A program made the position numbers and the translations under genes. From positions 1 through 46,976 of the forward strand of contig JAIBCN010000106.1 of NCBI GenBank assembly GCA_019694155.1: a stretch of 46,976 nucleotides of DNA, written 5' to 3'. The stretch is from Vicinamibacteria bacterium. GTDB lineage: Bacteria; Acidobacteriota; Vicinamibacteria; Fen-336; JAGNNV01. How positions within the stretch are numbered: position 1 is the first letter of the stretch; each line of letters starts with the position of its first letter. A model generated the notes under the pieces. That model was not told the DNA's origin. It was given only the letters and a program-made list of their open reading frames with translations, and searched no databases. Of this stretch, positions 1-7,997 are shown piece after piece.

Positions 1-2
1 TG

Positions 3-359
3 AACGCCTCGCTCATGCGGCTTCGTTCGAGGAAGCGCCGACCCGAGGAGTCGATCGAGGAGCTGCTTCCGGCCTTCAAGGACGACGGCCATGCGCGCAT
101 CGAGCCCCGGGACTTCTCGCCCTCCGCCCTCCAACGGGTGGAATCGCGTGAGACACGCGAGTTCGTTCGAAGCTGCATCGACCGCCTGCCCGACATCTAT
201 CGCGTGGTCCTGCTGCTCCGCGACATCGAGGAGATGGACACGTCCGAAGCCGCGGAGGTCCTGGGCGTGACCGAGGGCGTGGTCAAGGTCCGCCTGCACC
301 GTGCCCGGCACGCGCTGCGGCGGCTTCTCGCGGATCGCTTCGAGGAGGGCGCCCGATGA
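3..359 (+). CDS. ECF-type RNA polymerase sigma factor, 3' part (5' end outside window)
   Basis: The frame is open from the first bases of the window, so the start lies upstream; about 118 C-terminal residues are visible. It begins with an N-A-S-L-M-R-L-R stretch typical of the end of sigma region 2, followed by a linker and a region 4 helix-turn-helix (R-L-P-D-I-Y-R, then L-R-D-I-E-E and the recognition-helix segment V-K-V-R-L-H-R-A-R). This is the usual arrangement of sigma-E/RpoE-like extracytoplasmic function factors, which redirect RNA polymerase to stress promoters. The stop TGA overlaps the ATG of the next gene (ATGA), so sigma and anti-sigma are translationally coupled. The stimulus is unknown, but a redox protein two genes downstream suggests oxidative or thiol stress (inference). 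Confidence 0.9.
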   Translation, partial: NASLMRLRSRKRRPEESIEELLPAFKDDGHARIEPRDFSPSALQRVESRETREFVRSCIDRLPDIYRVVLLLRDIEEMDTSEAAEVLGVTEGVVKVRLHRARHALRRLLADRFEEGAR

Positions 360-622
360 TGATGACCTGCCGTGAGCTGTACGGCTTCCTGGACGACTTC
401 CTGGACGGGGTTCTCGACGCTCTGACGCGGCAGACCTTCGAACGCCACCTCGACCGGTGCTCGGCGTGCCGGAAGTACCTCGCCTCGTATCGGACCACGA
501 TCGAGGTCGCCCACGACGCCGAGTGCGCGGACGCACCCGCCCGGGCGGAGGCGCCCGAGGCCCTGATGCTCGCGATCCTCCACGCCCGCACCGCGGCGTT
601 CTCGCGACAGCCGCCCGAGTGA
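356..622 (+). CDS. Soluble zinc-finger anti-sigma factor (zf-HC2 type)
   Basis: An 88-residue protein with C5, then H31-x3-C35-x2-C38, the signature of zinc-binding anti-sigma domains (ZAS/zf-HC2). These proteins bind their partner ECF sigma factor, and in several families zinc loss on thiol oxidation releases it. No transmembrane segment is visible, so it should act in the cytoplasm, unlike membrane-bound RseA-type regulators. The ATG at 356 overlaps the sigma stop by 4 nt and is followed by two further ATG codons. Its own stop (620-622) overlaps the GTG start of the next gene (GTGA), giving a compact three-gene unit. Family assignment is clear; redox sensing is inferred. Confidence 0.85.
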   Translation: MMMTCRELYGFLDDFLDGVLDALTRQTFERHLDRCSACRKYLASYRTTIEVAHDAECADAPARAEAPEALMLAILHARTAAFSRQPPE

Positions 623-1164
623 CGAAGCGACACGGAGCGCTCGCGGCGCTCGCGCTGCTGGCCTTCGCGGCCTCCGTGCAGCCCGCGCGATACGACCTGG
701 CGCCGGAGTTTCCCTCGCAGGATCCGAAGGCATGGATCGGTCCGCCGCAAAGCCTCAAAGCCCTTCAAGGCAAGGTCGTCATTCTCGACGTGTGGACGTT
801 CGGCTGAATCAACTGCGTGAACACGATCCCCTGGGTCAGGGAGATGGAGAAGCGATACGGCGACAAGGGCCTGGTCATCGTGGGCGTGCACACGCCCGAG
901 TTCGATCGCGAGAAGAAGCGCGCGAACGTCGAGGCGGCGATTCGTGAGCACGGCCTCGGTGCGCATTCGCATTTCCTCGACAACCACATGGACTACTGGC
1001 GGGCCCTGAACAACGAGTACTGGCCGGCGATCTACGTGGTGGATGGACAAGGACGCATCCGCGATCGCGCCTTCGGCGAAGTCCATGTCGGAACCGGCCA
1101 GGACAAAGAGCTCTCTCGCCTGGTGGGGAAACTGCTCGAAGAGGCGCGAAGTCCGAGGACTTGA
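619..1164 (+). CDS. Exported thioredoxin-like selenoprotein with U-I-N-C active site (TGA at 805-807 read as Sec)
   Basis: If TGA at 805-807 is read as selenocysteine, a single 181-residue frame runs from GTG 619 to the stop at 1162-1164. Residues 1-23 look like a Sec signal peptide (charged M-T-K-R-H, Ala/Leu core). The active-site block is W-T-F-G-U63-I-N-C66; relatives of the TlpA/DipZ-like redoxins have W-T-[FY]-x-C-I-N-C here, so U replaces the attacking Cys. The sequence after the TGA continues the fold without loss: G-V-H-T-P-E-F and the cis-Pro segment Y-W-P136-A-I-Y. A SECIS-like hairpin lies at 826-845. GTG 619 overlaps the anti-sigma stop, which supports this start. Likely role: a periplasmic thiol/peroxide redox protein under the sigma factor. 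The alternative is a nonsense mutation splitting a Cys gene; the exact position of the TGA argues against that. Confidence 0.83.
826..845 (+). promoter_or_regulatory. Candidate bacterial SECIS hairpin
   Basis: Bases 826-832 (ATCCCCT) can pair with 838-845 (AGGG-A-GAT) as seven base pairs with one bulged A at 842, closing a GGGTC loop at 833-837. The loop starts 25 nt after the TGA codon. Known bacterial SECIS elements place a small apical loop with a G in its first two positions roughly 16-37 nt after UGA, and E. coli fdhF has GGUC in its loop. The bulged U of the fdhF element is not obvious here. Pairing was done by eye. Confidence 0.6.
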
Positions 1165-1178
1165 GACCCGCTGCGCGG

Positions 1179-3194
1179 TCAGCGGGCGGTCATCAGACCG
1201 CAGGCCTCAGGGGAGCCCGCGTCGCAGGTGGACTTGAGCAGCATTCGCGCCCGGTCGCGATCAGCGACGAGGCCGGTTCGACTCAGGAACTGAGCCAGAC
1301 CAATGCATGCTTCGGGTACCTTCTCCGCGCACAAGGACTCGAGGACCTTCCGAGCCCTGCCGGCGCTCGCCGTTCCGCTCAGACCCTGAACCTCCAGCAC
1401 GGCGAGACGGGCGCAGCCGGGCTTATCGCCAAGGTCGCAAGCGGTCTTGTACAGGCCCAGCGCCTTCTTCCGGTCGCGTGCGACACCGAAGCCGCCGTCG
1501 TACAGCGATCCGAGCGATACGCATGAGGTCGACTGCTTCTCCGCGCACGCCGCCTCCAATGCGGGAACCGCGCGGGCGCAGGCGGCGTCGTTGCGATTCG
1601 CGAAGCAGTCGGTGATGGCGGAAGCATCGGCGGAGTCGGTTCGCGCCTGACCGAGACTGACGCGGTCGGTTCCGGCAGCCGCGCGGGCCGCTCCGAACGC
1701 TCCCGCGGGAGGGGGGCCGAACTGGCTTGGGTAGGGCTTCGAGCCCGTCGCCTGCGCGCGTTTGTTCCTGGTCGCGAAGGTCTGGAACTCCTGGACGCGC
1801 TGCTTCTGGGTAGGAAGCTTCGCGAGGGCGAGCGCCTTCTTCGCGGTGGCGGTGGCCGCATCCGTCTGCTTCGCGTTCCACTGCGCCCGGGCAAGGGCCA
1901 TCTGTGAGTACACATCCGCGGGCGCCGCGGTCGCGCCCCGCTGTGCGTTCTCCAGCGCCGCGGGGAAGAGGCCAAGGTCGCCCTGGACTTCCGCGAGGTA
2001 GGAGAGCGTGTTTGCGTCCTGCGGCGAGAGATCGCGCGCGGTTTCGAGGAGCTTCTGCACCGAGAGCAGCAGAGGTTTCGCCATCGGGCGCGACCACTGG
2101 AGCTGGGCAAGGCGGTAGTAAAGGCTCGCGTTCTTCGAGCCAAGTTGAATGGCGGCGTCGATCGCTCTCCTGGACTCGGCGGAGCGCTGCTCGCGCTCGT
2201 AGAGCACCGCCTCGATCTCGAGCGGCCGGGCCAGGGTCGGGTCCGCCGCCTTCACCTGGCGCAGCAGACCCCGGGCGTCCACGGGGCGATTCAGGTCGAA
2301 CAGCACCTCGGCGCGAAGCATCAAAGCCTCGGCGACGGGAAGCGGCCGAACCGTAAAACCGGCCGTCGTGATCGTTGAGTCCGCGGGGAGCTTCAACGGC
2401 TGGAACTTCTTCGCCGCCACGTATTTTGGAAAACCCGGATAGAGAGCGGTGACCTTCGCAAGCGCCGCCTGGATGGCCGGCGCTGGCTCGTTCGCGGCCA
2501 GGGCCTGCAGCAACGCATCGAGGAGGCCCGCGTTGCGGCCGCTGTCGCCCACGAGCAGGTAGTGGACGAAGAGGCCGCTCATCGCGTCGAAGCGCCGGTC
2601 AGCCGCGCGGCCCTCGCGAAAGAACTCGGAGGAGGCAGGCGCGGAGAGCAGGGAGCCTTCGCCATCGCTCGCCGTCATCCGACCTGCCTGGATCTCCTTG
2701 TCCTTCACCACCGTGTCCGAGAGAAAGGCGGCGAGGCCTCGGGATAGCCAGAGGGGCGCGGATTTCCCGAGAGACCGCTCCACCAGGAAACTCGCCCGGC
2801 CGCGATAGAAGCCGCGAGTGGGACTGCGATCCTTGTCGGCGGTCTCCGGCAGGTCGGTGCGCAGGGCGCCGGTGTGCTGGGCGCCCCCTCCAAGATACGA
2901 CGAGAACGCGTTGTCCTTTTCCGCGTCGGTGGTGTCGGGGGCCATCGAGCGCACCATGACTTCGTCGGTGGATGCAAAAACGATGAGCGGCGTCTCGTCG
3001 ACTCCCTTGATCCAGGGAAATCGCCGCTGGACGGCGCGATCGAACTGCGCGATCTGAAGTGCGGCCTTCCGGCCCGCCTTCTCGCCGGAGTCGGTGACCA
3101 CGCGGACCACGCTCGGTGGCGCGGAGATCTCGAGCCATTGGGGGGCGGGCGGGGTCTCCCCGAGGAGGGCGAGGAGGAAGAGGGTTGTCAGCAC
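1179..3194 (-). CDS. Secreted TPR/Sel1-repeat protein with peptidase-MA-like N-terminal region
   Basis: A 671-residue protein with a short signal peptide (L-T-T-L-F-L-L-A-L-L-G). The N-terminal half resembles DUF1570/peptidase-MA-like proteins of Acidobacteriota: a domain beginning with the E-I-S-A-P-P-S strand and a later G-L-A-A-F-L-S segment, without a clear HExxH, so probably not an active metalloprotease. The middle (about 280-470) is alpha-helical TPR-like sequence. The C-terminal 130 residues carry Cys-rich Sel1-type repeats (A-C-D-L-G-D-K-P-G-C, T-C-D-A-G-S-P-E-A-C) in which paired cysteines may form disulfides outside the cytoplasm. It converges with the selenoprotein gene (14 nt between stops) and is followed, 28 nt upstream on the same strand, by the prolyl oligopeptidase gene. 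Function unknown; a protein-binding envelope role is inferred. Confidence 0.75.
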   Translation of the reverse strand: MLTTLFLLALLGETPPAPQWLEISAPPSVVRVVTDSGEKAGRKAALQIAQFDRAVQRRFPWIKGVDETPLIVFASTDEVMVRSMAPDTTDAEKDNAFSSYLGGGAQHTGALRTDLPETADKDRSPTRGFYRGRASFLVERSLGKSAPLWLSRGLAAFLSDTVVKDKEIQAGRMTASDGEGSLLSAPASSEFFREGRAADRRFDAMSGLFVHYLLVGDSGRNAGLLDALLQALAANEPAPAIQAALAKVTALYPGFPKYVAAKKFQPLKLPADSTITTAGFTVRPLPVAEALMLRAEVLFDLNRPVDARGLLRQVKAADPTLARPLEIEAVLYEREQRSAESRRAIDAAIQLGSKNASLYYRLAQLQWSRPMAKPLLLSVQKLLETARDLSPQDANTLSYLAEVQGDLGLFPAALENAQRGATAAPADVYSQMALARAQWNAKQTDAATATAKKALALAKLPTQKQRVQEFQTFATRNKRAQATGSKPYPSQFGPPPAGAFGAARAAAGTDRVSLGQARTDSADASAITDCFANRNDAACARAVPALEAACAEKQSTSCVSLGSLYDGGFGVARDRKKALGLYKTACDLGDKPGCARLAVLEVQGLSGTASAGRARKVLESLCAEKVPEACIGLAQFLSRTGLVADRDRARMLLKSTCDAGSPEACGLMTAR

Positions 3195-3222
3195 CGGAGA
3201 TCCGGACGCTGAGACAAGGCAG

Positions 3223-5358
3223 TCATTTCATGCCCAGAGCTTTGGTGAGAAAGGCCCACTGGTCGGCCCGTTCTTCGATGATCTTGGTCGTGGGCTTGCC
3301 CGCGCCATGGCCGGCCTTGGTCTCGATGCGCGTAAGCACCGGCGCGTTCCCCTTCTGCGCGGCCTGCAGCGCCGCGATGAACTTGTGCGAATGCGCGGGC
3401 ACCACACGGTCATCGTGGTCGCCCGTGGTCACGAGGGTCGCGGGGTAGGCCACACCGCTCTTGATGTTGTGCAGCGGCGAGTACCTGAGCGCCACCTCGA
3501 AGTCCTCCTTGATGTCGGGATCGCCGTAGTCCGACTTCCAGGCCCAGCCGATGGTGAACTTGTGATAGCGGAGCATGTCCATCACACCCACCGCGGGGAG
3601 GGCGGCGCCGAAGAGATCCGGGCGCTGGGTCATGCAGGCGCCCACGAGCAATCCCCCGTTGCTGCCGCCGCCGATCGCGAGCTTCGGAGTCGAGGTGTAC
3701 TTGTTCGCGATCAGCCATTCGGCGGCGGCGATGAAATCGTCGAACACGTTCTGCTTGTTCTTGAGCCGGCCCGCGTCGTGCCACTCCTTGCCGTACTCGC
3801 CGCCGCCGCGCAAGTTGGGCTGGGCATAGACGCCGCCCATCTCCATCCACACGATGTTCGCGGGGGAGAAGGCGGGCTCGAGAGAGATGTCGAAGCCTCC
3901 GTAGCCGTAGAGATAGGTGGGGTTCTGCCCGTTCAACACCAGGCCCTTCTTGTGCACGATGAACATTGGGATCTTCGTCCCGTCCTTGCTCGGGTAGAAG
4001 ACCTGCTTGATCTCGAAGGCGCCCGGGTCGAAGCCGACCGTCGGTTGCTTGAAAACGGCGCTCGCCTTCGTGGCGAAGTCGTATCGGAAGGTCGTGGTCG
4101 GATAGTTGAATGACGTGAAGGCGTAAAAGGCGTCCTGGTCCTTGCGCCTGCCCGATAGTCCCGCGATCGAACCTATGGCGGGCAGCGCCACCTCGCTCTC
4201 GGGCTTTCCGTCGAGCGAATAGAGCCTGAGCTTCTCGTGCGCATCGACTCGCCACACCGTCACGAAGCGGTTGGCGATGAGAGAGGCGGAAGAGAGCACG
4301 TCGCGGTTCGCGGCCTGGGCGATGAGAGTCTTCCATGCAGCCGGCTCGGGCTTCCCTTTTTCGATCGCCACCACACGGTATCGGGGCGCGTCCTTGTCCG
4401 TGACCACGTAGAACACAGCGCCGTCGTTGCCCACGACGTTGTAGGACGCGTCGAACTTGTCGAGGAACGGCTCGATCTTCCCGTTCGGGTCGCTGAGGTC
4501 CCTCAGGAACAGCCGGTTCTCACGATTCGTCCCCTCCGACTGATAGATGAGAAGCCAGCGGCCGTCTTCGGTGACGTCGGCGCCGAAGCCCCAGTCGGGC
4601 TGATCCGGGCGTTCGTAGACGAGCTCGTCCTTCTCCTGCCCGGTTCCGATGCGATGGAAGTAGACCTTCTGGTTCTTGTTCACTGCCTTGAAGGCCTCGC
4701 CCTGGTCCTTCGGGGCGTCGTAGCGCGAGTAGTAGAAGCCGGTCCCGTCCTTCTTCCAGGCGGCTCCCGAGAATTTCGACCACTTGATCGTGTCCTGGAG
4801 GTCCCGGCTCGTCGCGACATCGCGCACCTTCCACTCCATCCAGTCCGAGCCGGAGGCGGAGGTGGCGTAGGCCATGTGCTTTCCGTCCTCGGAGAAGCTC
4901 ACTCCGGAGAGGGCGACGGTGCCGTCGGTGGACAGCGCGTTCGGATCGAGAAGGACCTCGGGAGGCGCGTTCAGCGATGCGGCCTTGTAGATGACCGCCT
5001 GGTTCTGCAGCCCGCTGTTCTTCGAGAAGATGGTCCACGCGCCCTCCCGGCTCGGGACACCGTACCGTTCGTAGTCCCAGAGGCGGGTCAGTCGTTCGCG
5101 AATGGCCGCCCGCCTCTCGATCTTTTCGAGAAAGGCGAAGGTGACTTTGTTCTGCGCCTCCACCCAGGCCGCGGTCTCCGCGCTGTTGGGATCCTCCAGC
5201 CACCGGTAGGGATCGGCGATGGTGTGTCCGTGGAGGACCTCGACCACGTCTCCCTTCTTCGTCTGGGGATAGGCGATGGGTTCGTTCTGAAAGGCTTCGG
5301 CTGCGGTCATGGACACCAGGGTGAGAAAGGACGCGGCGATGGGAATGCGAGAGTTCAA
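3223..5358 (-). CDS. Secreted prolyl oligopeptidase family serine peptidase (S9A)
   Basis: A 711-residue protein with a cleavable signal peptide (to about residue 22, ending A-E-A-F), an N-terminal seven-bladed propeller region and a C-terminal alpha/beta hydrolase domain. The nucleophile is S566 in G-G-G-S-N-G-G, the acid lies in D-H-D-D-R-V-V-P, and the histidine is H684 in A-G-H-G-A-G. The early segment D-P-Y-R-W-L-E-D is diagnostic for prolyl endopeptidases. It would cleave short proline-containing peptides, here outside the cytoplasm. Length and all catalytic residues match functional family members. It sits between the TPR/Sel1 protein and the sirtuin gene, all on the same strand with gaps under 30 nt. 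Confidence 0.93.
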   Translation of the reverse strand: MNSRIPIAASFLTLVSMTAAEAFQNEPIAYPQTKKGDVVEVLHGHTIADPYRWLEDPNSAETAAWVEAQNKVTFAFLEKIERRAAIRERLTRLWDYERYGVPSREGAWTIFSKNSGLQNQAVIYKAASLNAPPEVLLDPNALSTDGTVALSGVSFSEDGKHMAYATSASGSDWMEWKVRDVATSRDLQDTIKWSKFSGAAWKKDGTGFYYSRYDAPKDQGEAFKAVNKNQKVYFHRIGTGQEKDELVYERPDQPDWGFGADVTEDGRWLLIYQSEGTNRENRLFLRDLSDPNGKIEPFLDKFDASYNVVGNDGAVFYVVTDKDAPRYRVVAIEKGKPEPAAWKTLIAQAANRDVLSSASLIANRFVTVWRVDAHEKLRLYSLDGKPESEVALPAIGSIAGLSGRRKDQDAFYAFTSFNYPTTTFRYDFATKASAVFKQPTVGFDPGAFEIKQVFYPSKDGTKIPMFIVHKKGLVLNGQNPTYLYGYGGFDISLEPAFSPANIVWMEMGGVYAQPNLRGGGEYGKEWHDAGRLKNKQNVFDDFIAAAEWLIANKYTSTPKLAIGGGSNGGLLVGACMTQRPDLFGAALPAVGVMDMLRYHKFTIGWAWKSDYGDPDIKEDFEVALRYSPLHNIKSGVAYPATLVTTGDHDDRVVPAHSHKFIAALQAAQKGNAPVLTRIETKAGHGAGKPTTKIIEERADQWAFLTKALGMK

Positions 5359-5386
5359 AACGACCTCCTTGGAGCGCGGAAAGGGA

Positions 5387-6154
5387 TTATCGAGGGTCGA
5401 CGCCCTTCAGGCCGAAAAGAGCGGGCAGGGCTTCGGCGCTTCTCGCCTGGACGAACCGATGGAAGCGCGCGGTGTTGTCCGCGGGCTCGGCGTTCACCAG
5501 AAGGGTCGAGGCGCCGAGACTCCGGGCGAGGTTCACGAGGCCTGCCGCGGGCCACACCGCGCCGGAAGTGCCCACCGCCATGAAAACAAAGGGGCCACCC
5601 GCGGCACGACGCATGAACGCGTCGATCGCCTGCATGTGAGCGGGGTCGAGCATCTCGCCGAACCACACGATGTCCGGCCGCAGCAACGCCTCGCGTCCCC
5701 GGCCCGCGCAGCGATCGCAGGTGGGCAGCGTCCGCTCGAAGTAGGTGGCGTGATCGTCGAAAGGCTGCAGGTCGCAGCTCGAACACTTGGTCCTGAACAG
5801 ACTGCCGTGGATCTCGATCACGCGCTCCGAACCGGCCCGCTGGTGGAGCCCGTCGACGTTCTGGGTGACGAGCAGGAAGCGGTCTTCGAGCCGCTTCTCC
5901 ACTTCGGCCAGAGCCCGGTGACCCGCGTTCGGCTCCACCGTCTTCGCCTGCTCCCGCCGAAGGGAATAGAACTTCCACACGAGGGCGGGATCGCGGACGA
6001 ACCCGTCCGGCGAGGCCACGTCCTCGACCCGATGCTGTTCCCACAGGCCGTTCGAGTCGCGGAAGGTGGCGAGGCCGCTCTCCGCGGAGACGCCGGCGCC
6101 GGTGAGGACGAGAAGGCGAGCGCCCTCGAGGTCGACCGGTTGAAGGGAATTCAT
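5387..6154 (-). CDS. cobB: NAD-dependent protein deacylase of the SIR2 family
   Basis: 255 residues with the full sirtuin core: G-A-G-V-S-A-E-S-G-L near residue 19, T-Q-N-V-D-G-L-H at 97-104, catalytic H116 in I-E-I-H-G, and zinc ligands C124/C127 and C146/C149. Y63 and R66 (Y-S-L-R) form the YxxR pair that in class III sirtuins (SIRT5, CobB) binds the carboxylate of succinyl- or malonyl-lysine, so desuccinylase as well as deacetylase activity is expected. No signal peptide. It lies 28 nt upstream of the prolyl oligopeptidase gene. The symbol follows general usage; orthology to E. coli CobB was not tested. Confidence 0.9.
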   Translation of the reverse strand: MNSLQPVDLEGARLLVLTGAGVSAESGLATFRDSNGLWEQHRVEDVASPDGFVRDPALVWKFYSLRREQAKTVEPNAGHRALAEVEKRLEDRFLLVTQNVDGLHQRAGSERVIEIHGSLFRTKCSSCDLQPFDDHATYFERTLPTCDRCAGRGREALLRPDIVWFGEMLDPAHMQAIDAFMRRAAGGPFVFMAVGTSGAVWPAAGLVNLARSLGASTLLVNAEPADNTARFHRFVQARSAEALPALFGLKGVDPR

Positions 6155-6189
6155 GACGTGGGCGGCCGCGCGCCTCGAAATCTGAGGAC

Positions 6190-6402
6190 CTACTTGGTGC
6201 GAACCCGCACCACGAGCGCGCTCACGTGCTGGAGGCTCACGTCCGCATCGAAGAAGTCTGCTCCCGTCAGTTCCGACAGATGAGCGATCTCGTCCGTGAC
6301 TTCACGGAGAACGCCCTCCAGTTCGTGGCCGCCGCTCAGTTTGAGCTTGACGCGGGCTCCGATGTGCTTCGCCAGAACCGTCTTCATCTGTGTCCCTTCC
6401 AT
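6190..6402 (-). CDS. Small conserved-looking protein, possibly Sm-like fold
   Basis: A 70-residue acidic protein. Alternating hydrophobic strands (V-K-L-K-L, E-L-E-G-V-L-R-E-V, V-S-A-L-V-V-R-V-R) around a G-G-H turn resemble the five-stranded Sm/LSm barrel, but no Hfq motif is present, so this is only a shape-based guess. Two starts are possible: ATG 6402 with GAGG upstream, or ATG 6387 (M-K-T-V) preceded by AAGGGA at good distance. The second is at least as likely. It lies between the sirtuin and dipeptidase genes on the same strand. Function unknown. Confidence 0.6.
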   Translation of the reverse strand: MEGTQMKTVLAKHIGARVKLKLSGGHELEGVLREVTDEIAHLSELTGADFFDADVSLQHVSALVVRVRTK

Positions 6403-6430
6403 CTCCGCACCTCAGTTCTTTGCGGGTCGC

Positions 6431-6436
6431 AATCTA
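6431..6436 (-). promoter_or_regulatory. Possible -10 element for the small Sm-like gene
   Basis: TAGATT on the minus strand about 28 nt before ATG 6402, in the 76-nt gap before the dipeptidase gene. No convincing -35 was seen. Confidence 0.25.
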
Positions 6437-6478
6437 GCAGCGTCTTGGAGCATCGCCACCCGCGGAATGGGTCGCTCG

Positions 6479-7507
6479 TCAGTTCTTCCACCAGCTGTCG
6501 TTGCCGATCGAGTAGCGCGGCCAGTCCTTGTAGTCGAAATGCCACCACTCGGCGTCGTAGACGCTGAAGCCTTCGTGTTCCATGGCCTGGCGCAGCAAAT
6601 CGCGCAGCGCGCGCTGTCTCGATGTGCCGCCGGCGTAACCGGGATAGGAGCGCGGCGACATTTCGTCGTAGCCCCCGGTCATCTCCACCGCCTTCTTCGT
6701 CTTGAGGTCGAAGAGCGTGAGGTCGATGGCGCAGCCGCGGTTGTGCTTCGATCCTTGGGCCGGGTCGGCCACGAAGACGCGTGAGGCTTCGGGCGTCGCG
6801 TTCCAGAAGACCCAGGTGACGAACCAGGGCCGGTAGCCGTCGTGGAGCATCAGGCCATAGCCCGCGGCCTTGAGCGCCCGATGGGCGCGCACCAGGGCCA
6901 GCGCGGCCGGACGCTGGAGGCGAACCTGGGCCTTCCCGTATACCGGCGTCGCCAGGAAGTTGGCGGTGGTGGCGTAGCGGACGTCCAGGGCGACCGATTT
7001 GTCGAGGGAGCGGACATCGACAAGATCGCTGGGCAGGAAGTCACCGGTCTCCTTCGGGGGAGAAAGCGACCGGGCTTCCTTCGCCAGCTCCGCAACGGGG
7101 CGAAGCGGCTCGATCCTGAAGACACCCTCGGCTCCTCCATAGTCGCGTCTGGGAAGAAAGGCGCTGCCGATCGAGATGCCCTGAATCACGGACTGAACCG
7201 CCAGGCCTTTCACCTTGGCCGCGGGAACGCCCCGATCCACACGGAACTCGCCGAGCTGCGCCGTGGCGTACCGGTCTCCTCCCATCTCTCGCGCCGGCTC
7301 AAACGACCGGCCATCCATGCTGACTTCGAGCGAGCCGTTCATCTCGCGTACGACGAGCCGGGCCTGACCTTCCCCGTACTCCCCCACGATCGCCTCGACC
7401 GCGGGTGACGGTTTCCGCGGAAGCGCCGCCGGCTGGGCGAAGGCGAGGGCGGCGGCGAGCGCGGAGACGACGGCGGCGGAGAACCCCCTACCTCCGGAAA
7501 TCGCCAC
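6479..7507 (-). CDS. Exported D-Ala-D-Ala dipeptidase (M15D, VanX/DdpX-like)
   Basis: 342 residues: an N-terminal signal peptide (to about 25), an extra beta-rich domain (30-150) not found in minimal VanX, then the M15 zinc peptidase domain. Zinc ligands and catalytic residues are H255 and D262 (S-K-H-N-R-G-C-A-I-D), E320 and H323 (E-W-W-H-F). The D-to-E spacing of 58 is the same as in VanX, and D-G-Y-R-P near 223 is also typical. It should hydrolyse D-Ala-D-Ala or similar dipeptides in the envelope. No vanHA-type genes are nearby, so peptidoglycan recycling or nutrition is more likely than glycopeptide resistance. Its start lies 20 nt inside the end of moaC, indicating translational coupling. 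Confidence 0.9.
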   Translation of the reverse strand: MAISGGRGFSAAVVSALAAALAFAQPAALPRKPSPAVEAIVGEYGEGQARLVVREMNGSLEVSMDGRSFEPAREMGGDRYATAQLGEFRVDRGVPAAKVKGLAVQSVIQGISIGSAFLPRRDYGGAEGVFRIEPLRPVAELAKEARSLSPPKETGDFLPSDLVDVRSLDKSVALDVRYATTANFLATPVYGKAQVRLQRPAALALVRAHRALKAAGYGLMLHDGYRPWFVTWVFWNATPEASRVFVADPAQGSKHNRGCAIDLTLFDLKTKKAVEMTGGYDEMSPRSYPGYAGGTSRQRALRDLLRQAMEHEGFSVYDAEWWHFDYKDWPRYSIGNDSWWKN

Positions 7508-7994
7508 TCTTCCCCCCGGTCTTCGACTCGAGCCGTATGTCGCCGATCACCATCTTCTTGTCCGCGGCCTTGACCATGTCGTAGATGGTGAGGGCCGCGA
7601 CGGAGACCGCGTGAAGAGCTTCCATCTCCGCACCCGTCTGCCCCTTCGTCTTCACGGTCGAGGTGATCTCGAAGCCGAAGGGGCGCGGAATGATCACGAC
7701 ATCGACCTGGGAGAGGAGAAGCGGATGACACATGGGTATGGCGTCGGAGGTGCGCTTCGCCGCCTGGATCCCCGCGAAGCGCGCCACCGCGGTGACCGGG
7801 CCCTTCTCCAGGCTGTGCTCGCGCACCAGGGCCATGGCCGCCTTCGAGATGTTGATGCGGCCGGAGGCCTTCGCTTCACGGACGGTCTCGGCCTTGTCGG
7901 TGACGTCGACCATCCGGGCGCGGGAGTTCTTCCCGACATGGGAGAGCTTCGGGGCGGGCCTGGGGGCGGCTTTCCGGGGGCGCGGAGTGGGCAT
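7488..7994 (-). CDS. moaC: Cyclic pyranopterin monophosphate synthase MoaC
   Basis: 168 residues with M-C-H-P (88-91), K-G-Q-T-G-A-E-M-E-A-L (117-127) and the D139-M-V-K142 catalytic pair. MoaC converts the cyclic intermediate made by MoaA from GTP into cyclic pyranopterin monophosphate, the first stable molybdopterin precursor. A Pro/Lys/Arg-rich extension of about 16 residues precedes the core. The start is 3 nt downstream of the moeA stop, so the two molybdenum cofactor genes form an operon, with the dipeptidase gene overlapping the 3' end. Confidence 0.95.
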   Translation of the reverse strand: MPTPRPRKAAPRPAPKLSHVGKNSRARMVDVTDKAETVREAKASGRINISKAAMALVREHSLEKGPVTAVARFAGIQAAKRTSDAIPMCHPLLLSQVDVVIIPRPFGFEITSTVKTKGQTGAEMEALHAVSVAALTIYDMVKAADKKMVIGDIRLESKTGGKSGDFRR

Positions 7995-7997
7995 GGC

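Noticed and set aside
805..807. Plain nonsense mutation or sequencing error in the thioredoxin gene
   Set aside because: The TGA replaces exactly the catalytic Cys, the frame resumes perfectly and a SECIS-like hairpin follows; kept only as the alternative to test.
1167..1186. Hairpin CCCGCT/AGCGGG between the selenoprotein and TPR/Sel1 genes as a terminator
   Set aside because: It overlaps the coding end of the minus-strand gene, is short and lacks a T tract.
6479..7507. Vancomycin-resistance dipeptidase
   Set aside because: Catalytic residues fit VanX, but no vanH/vanA/vanRS genes are present and it is exported; a resistance role is not supported.
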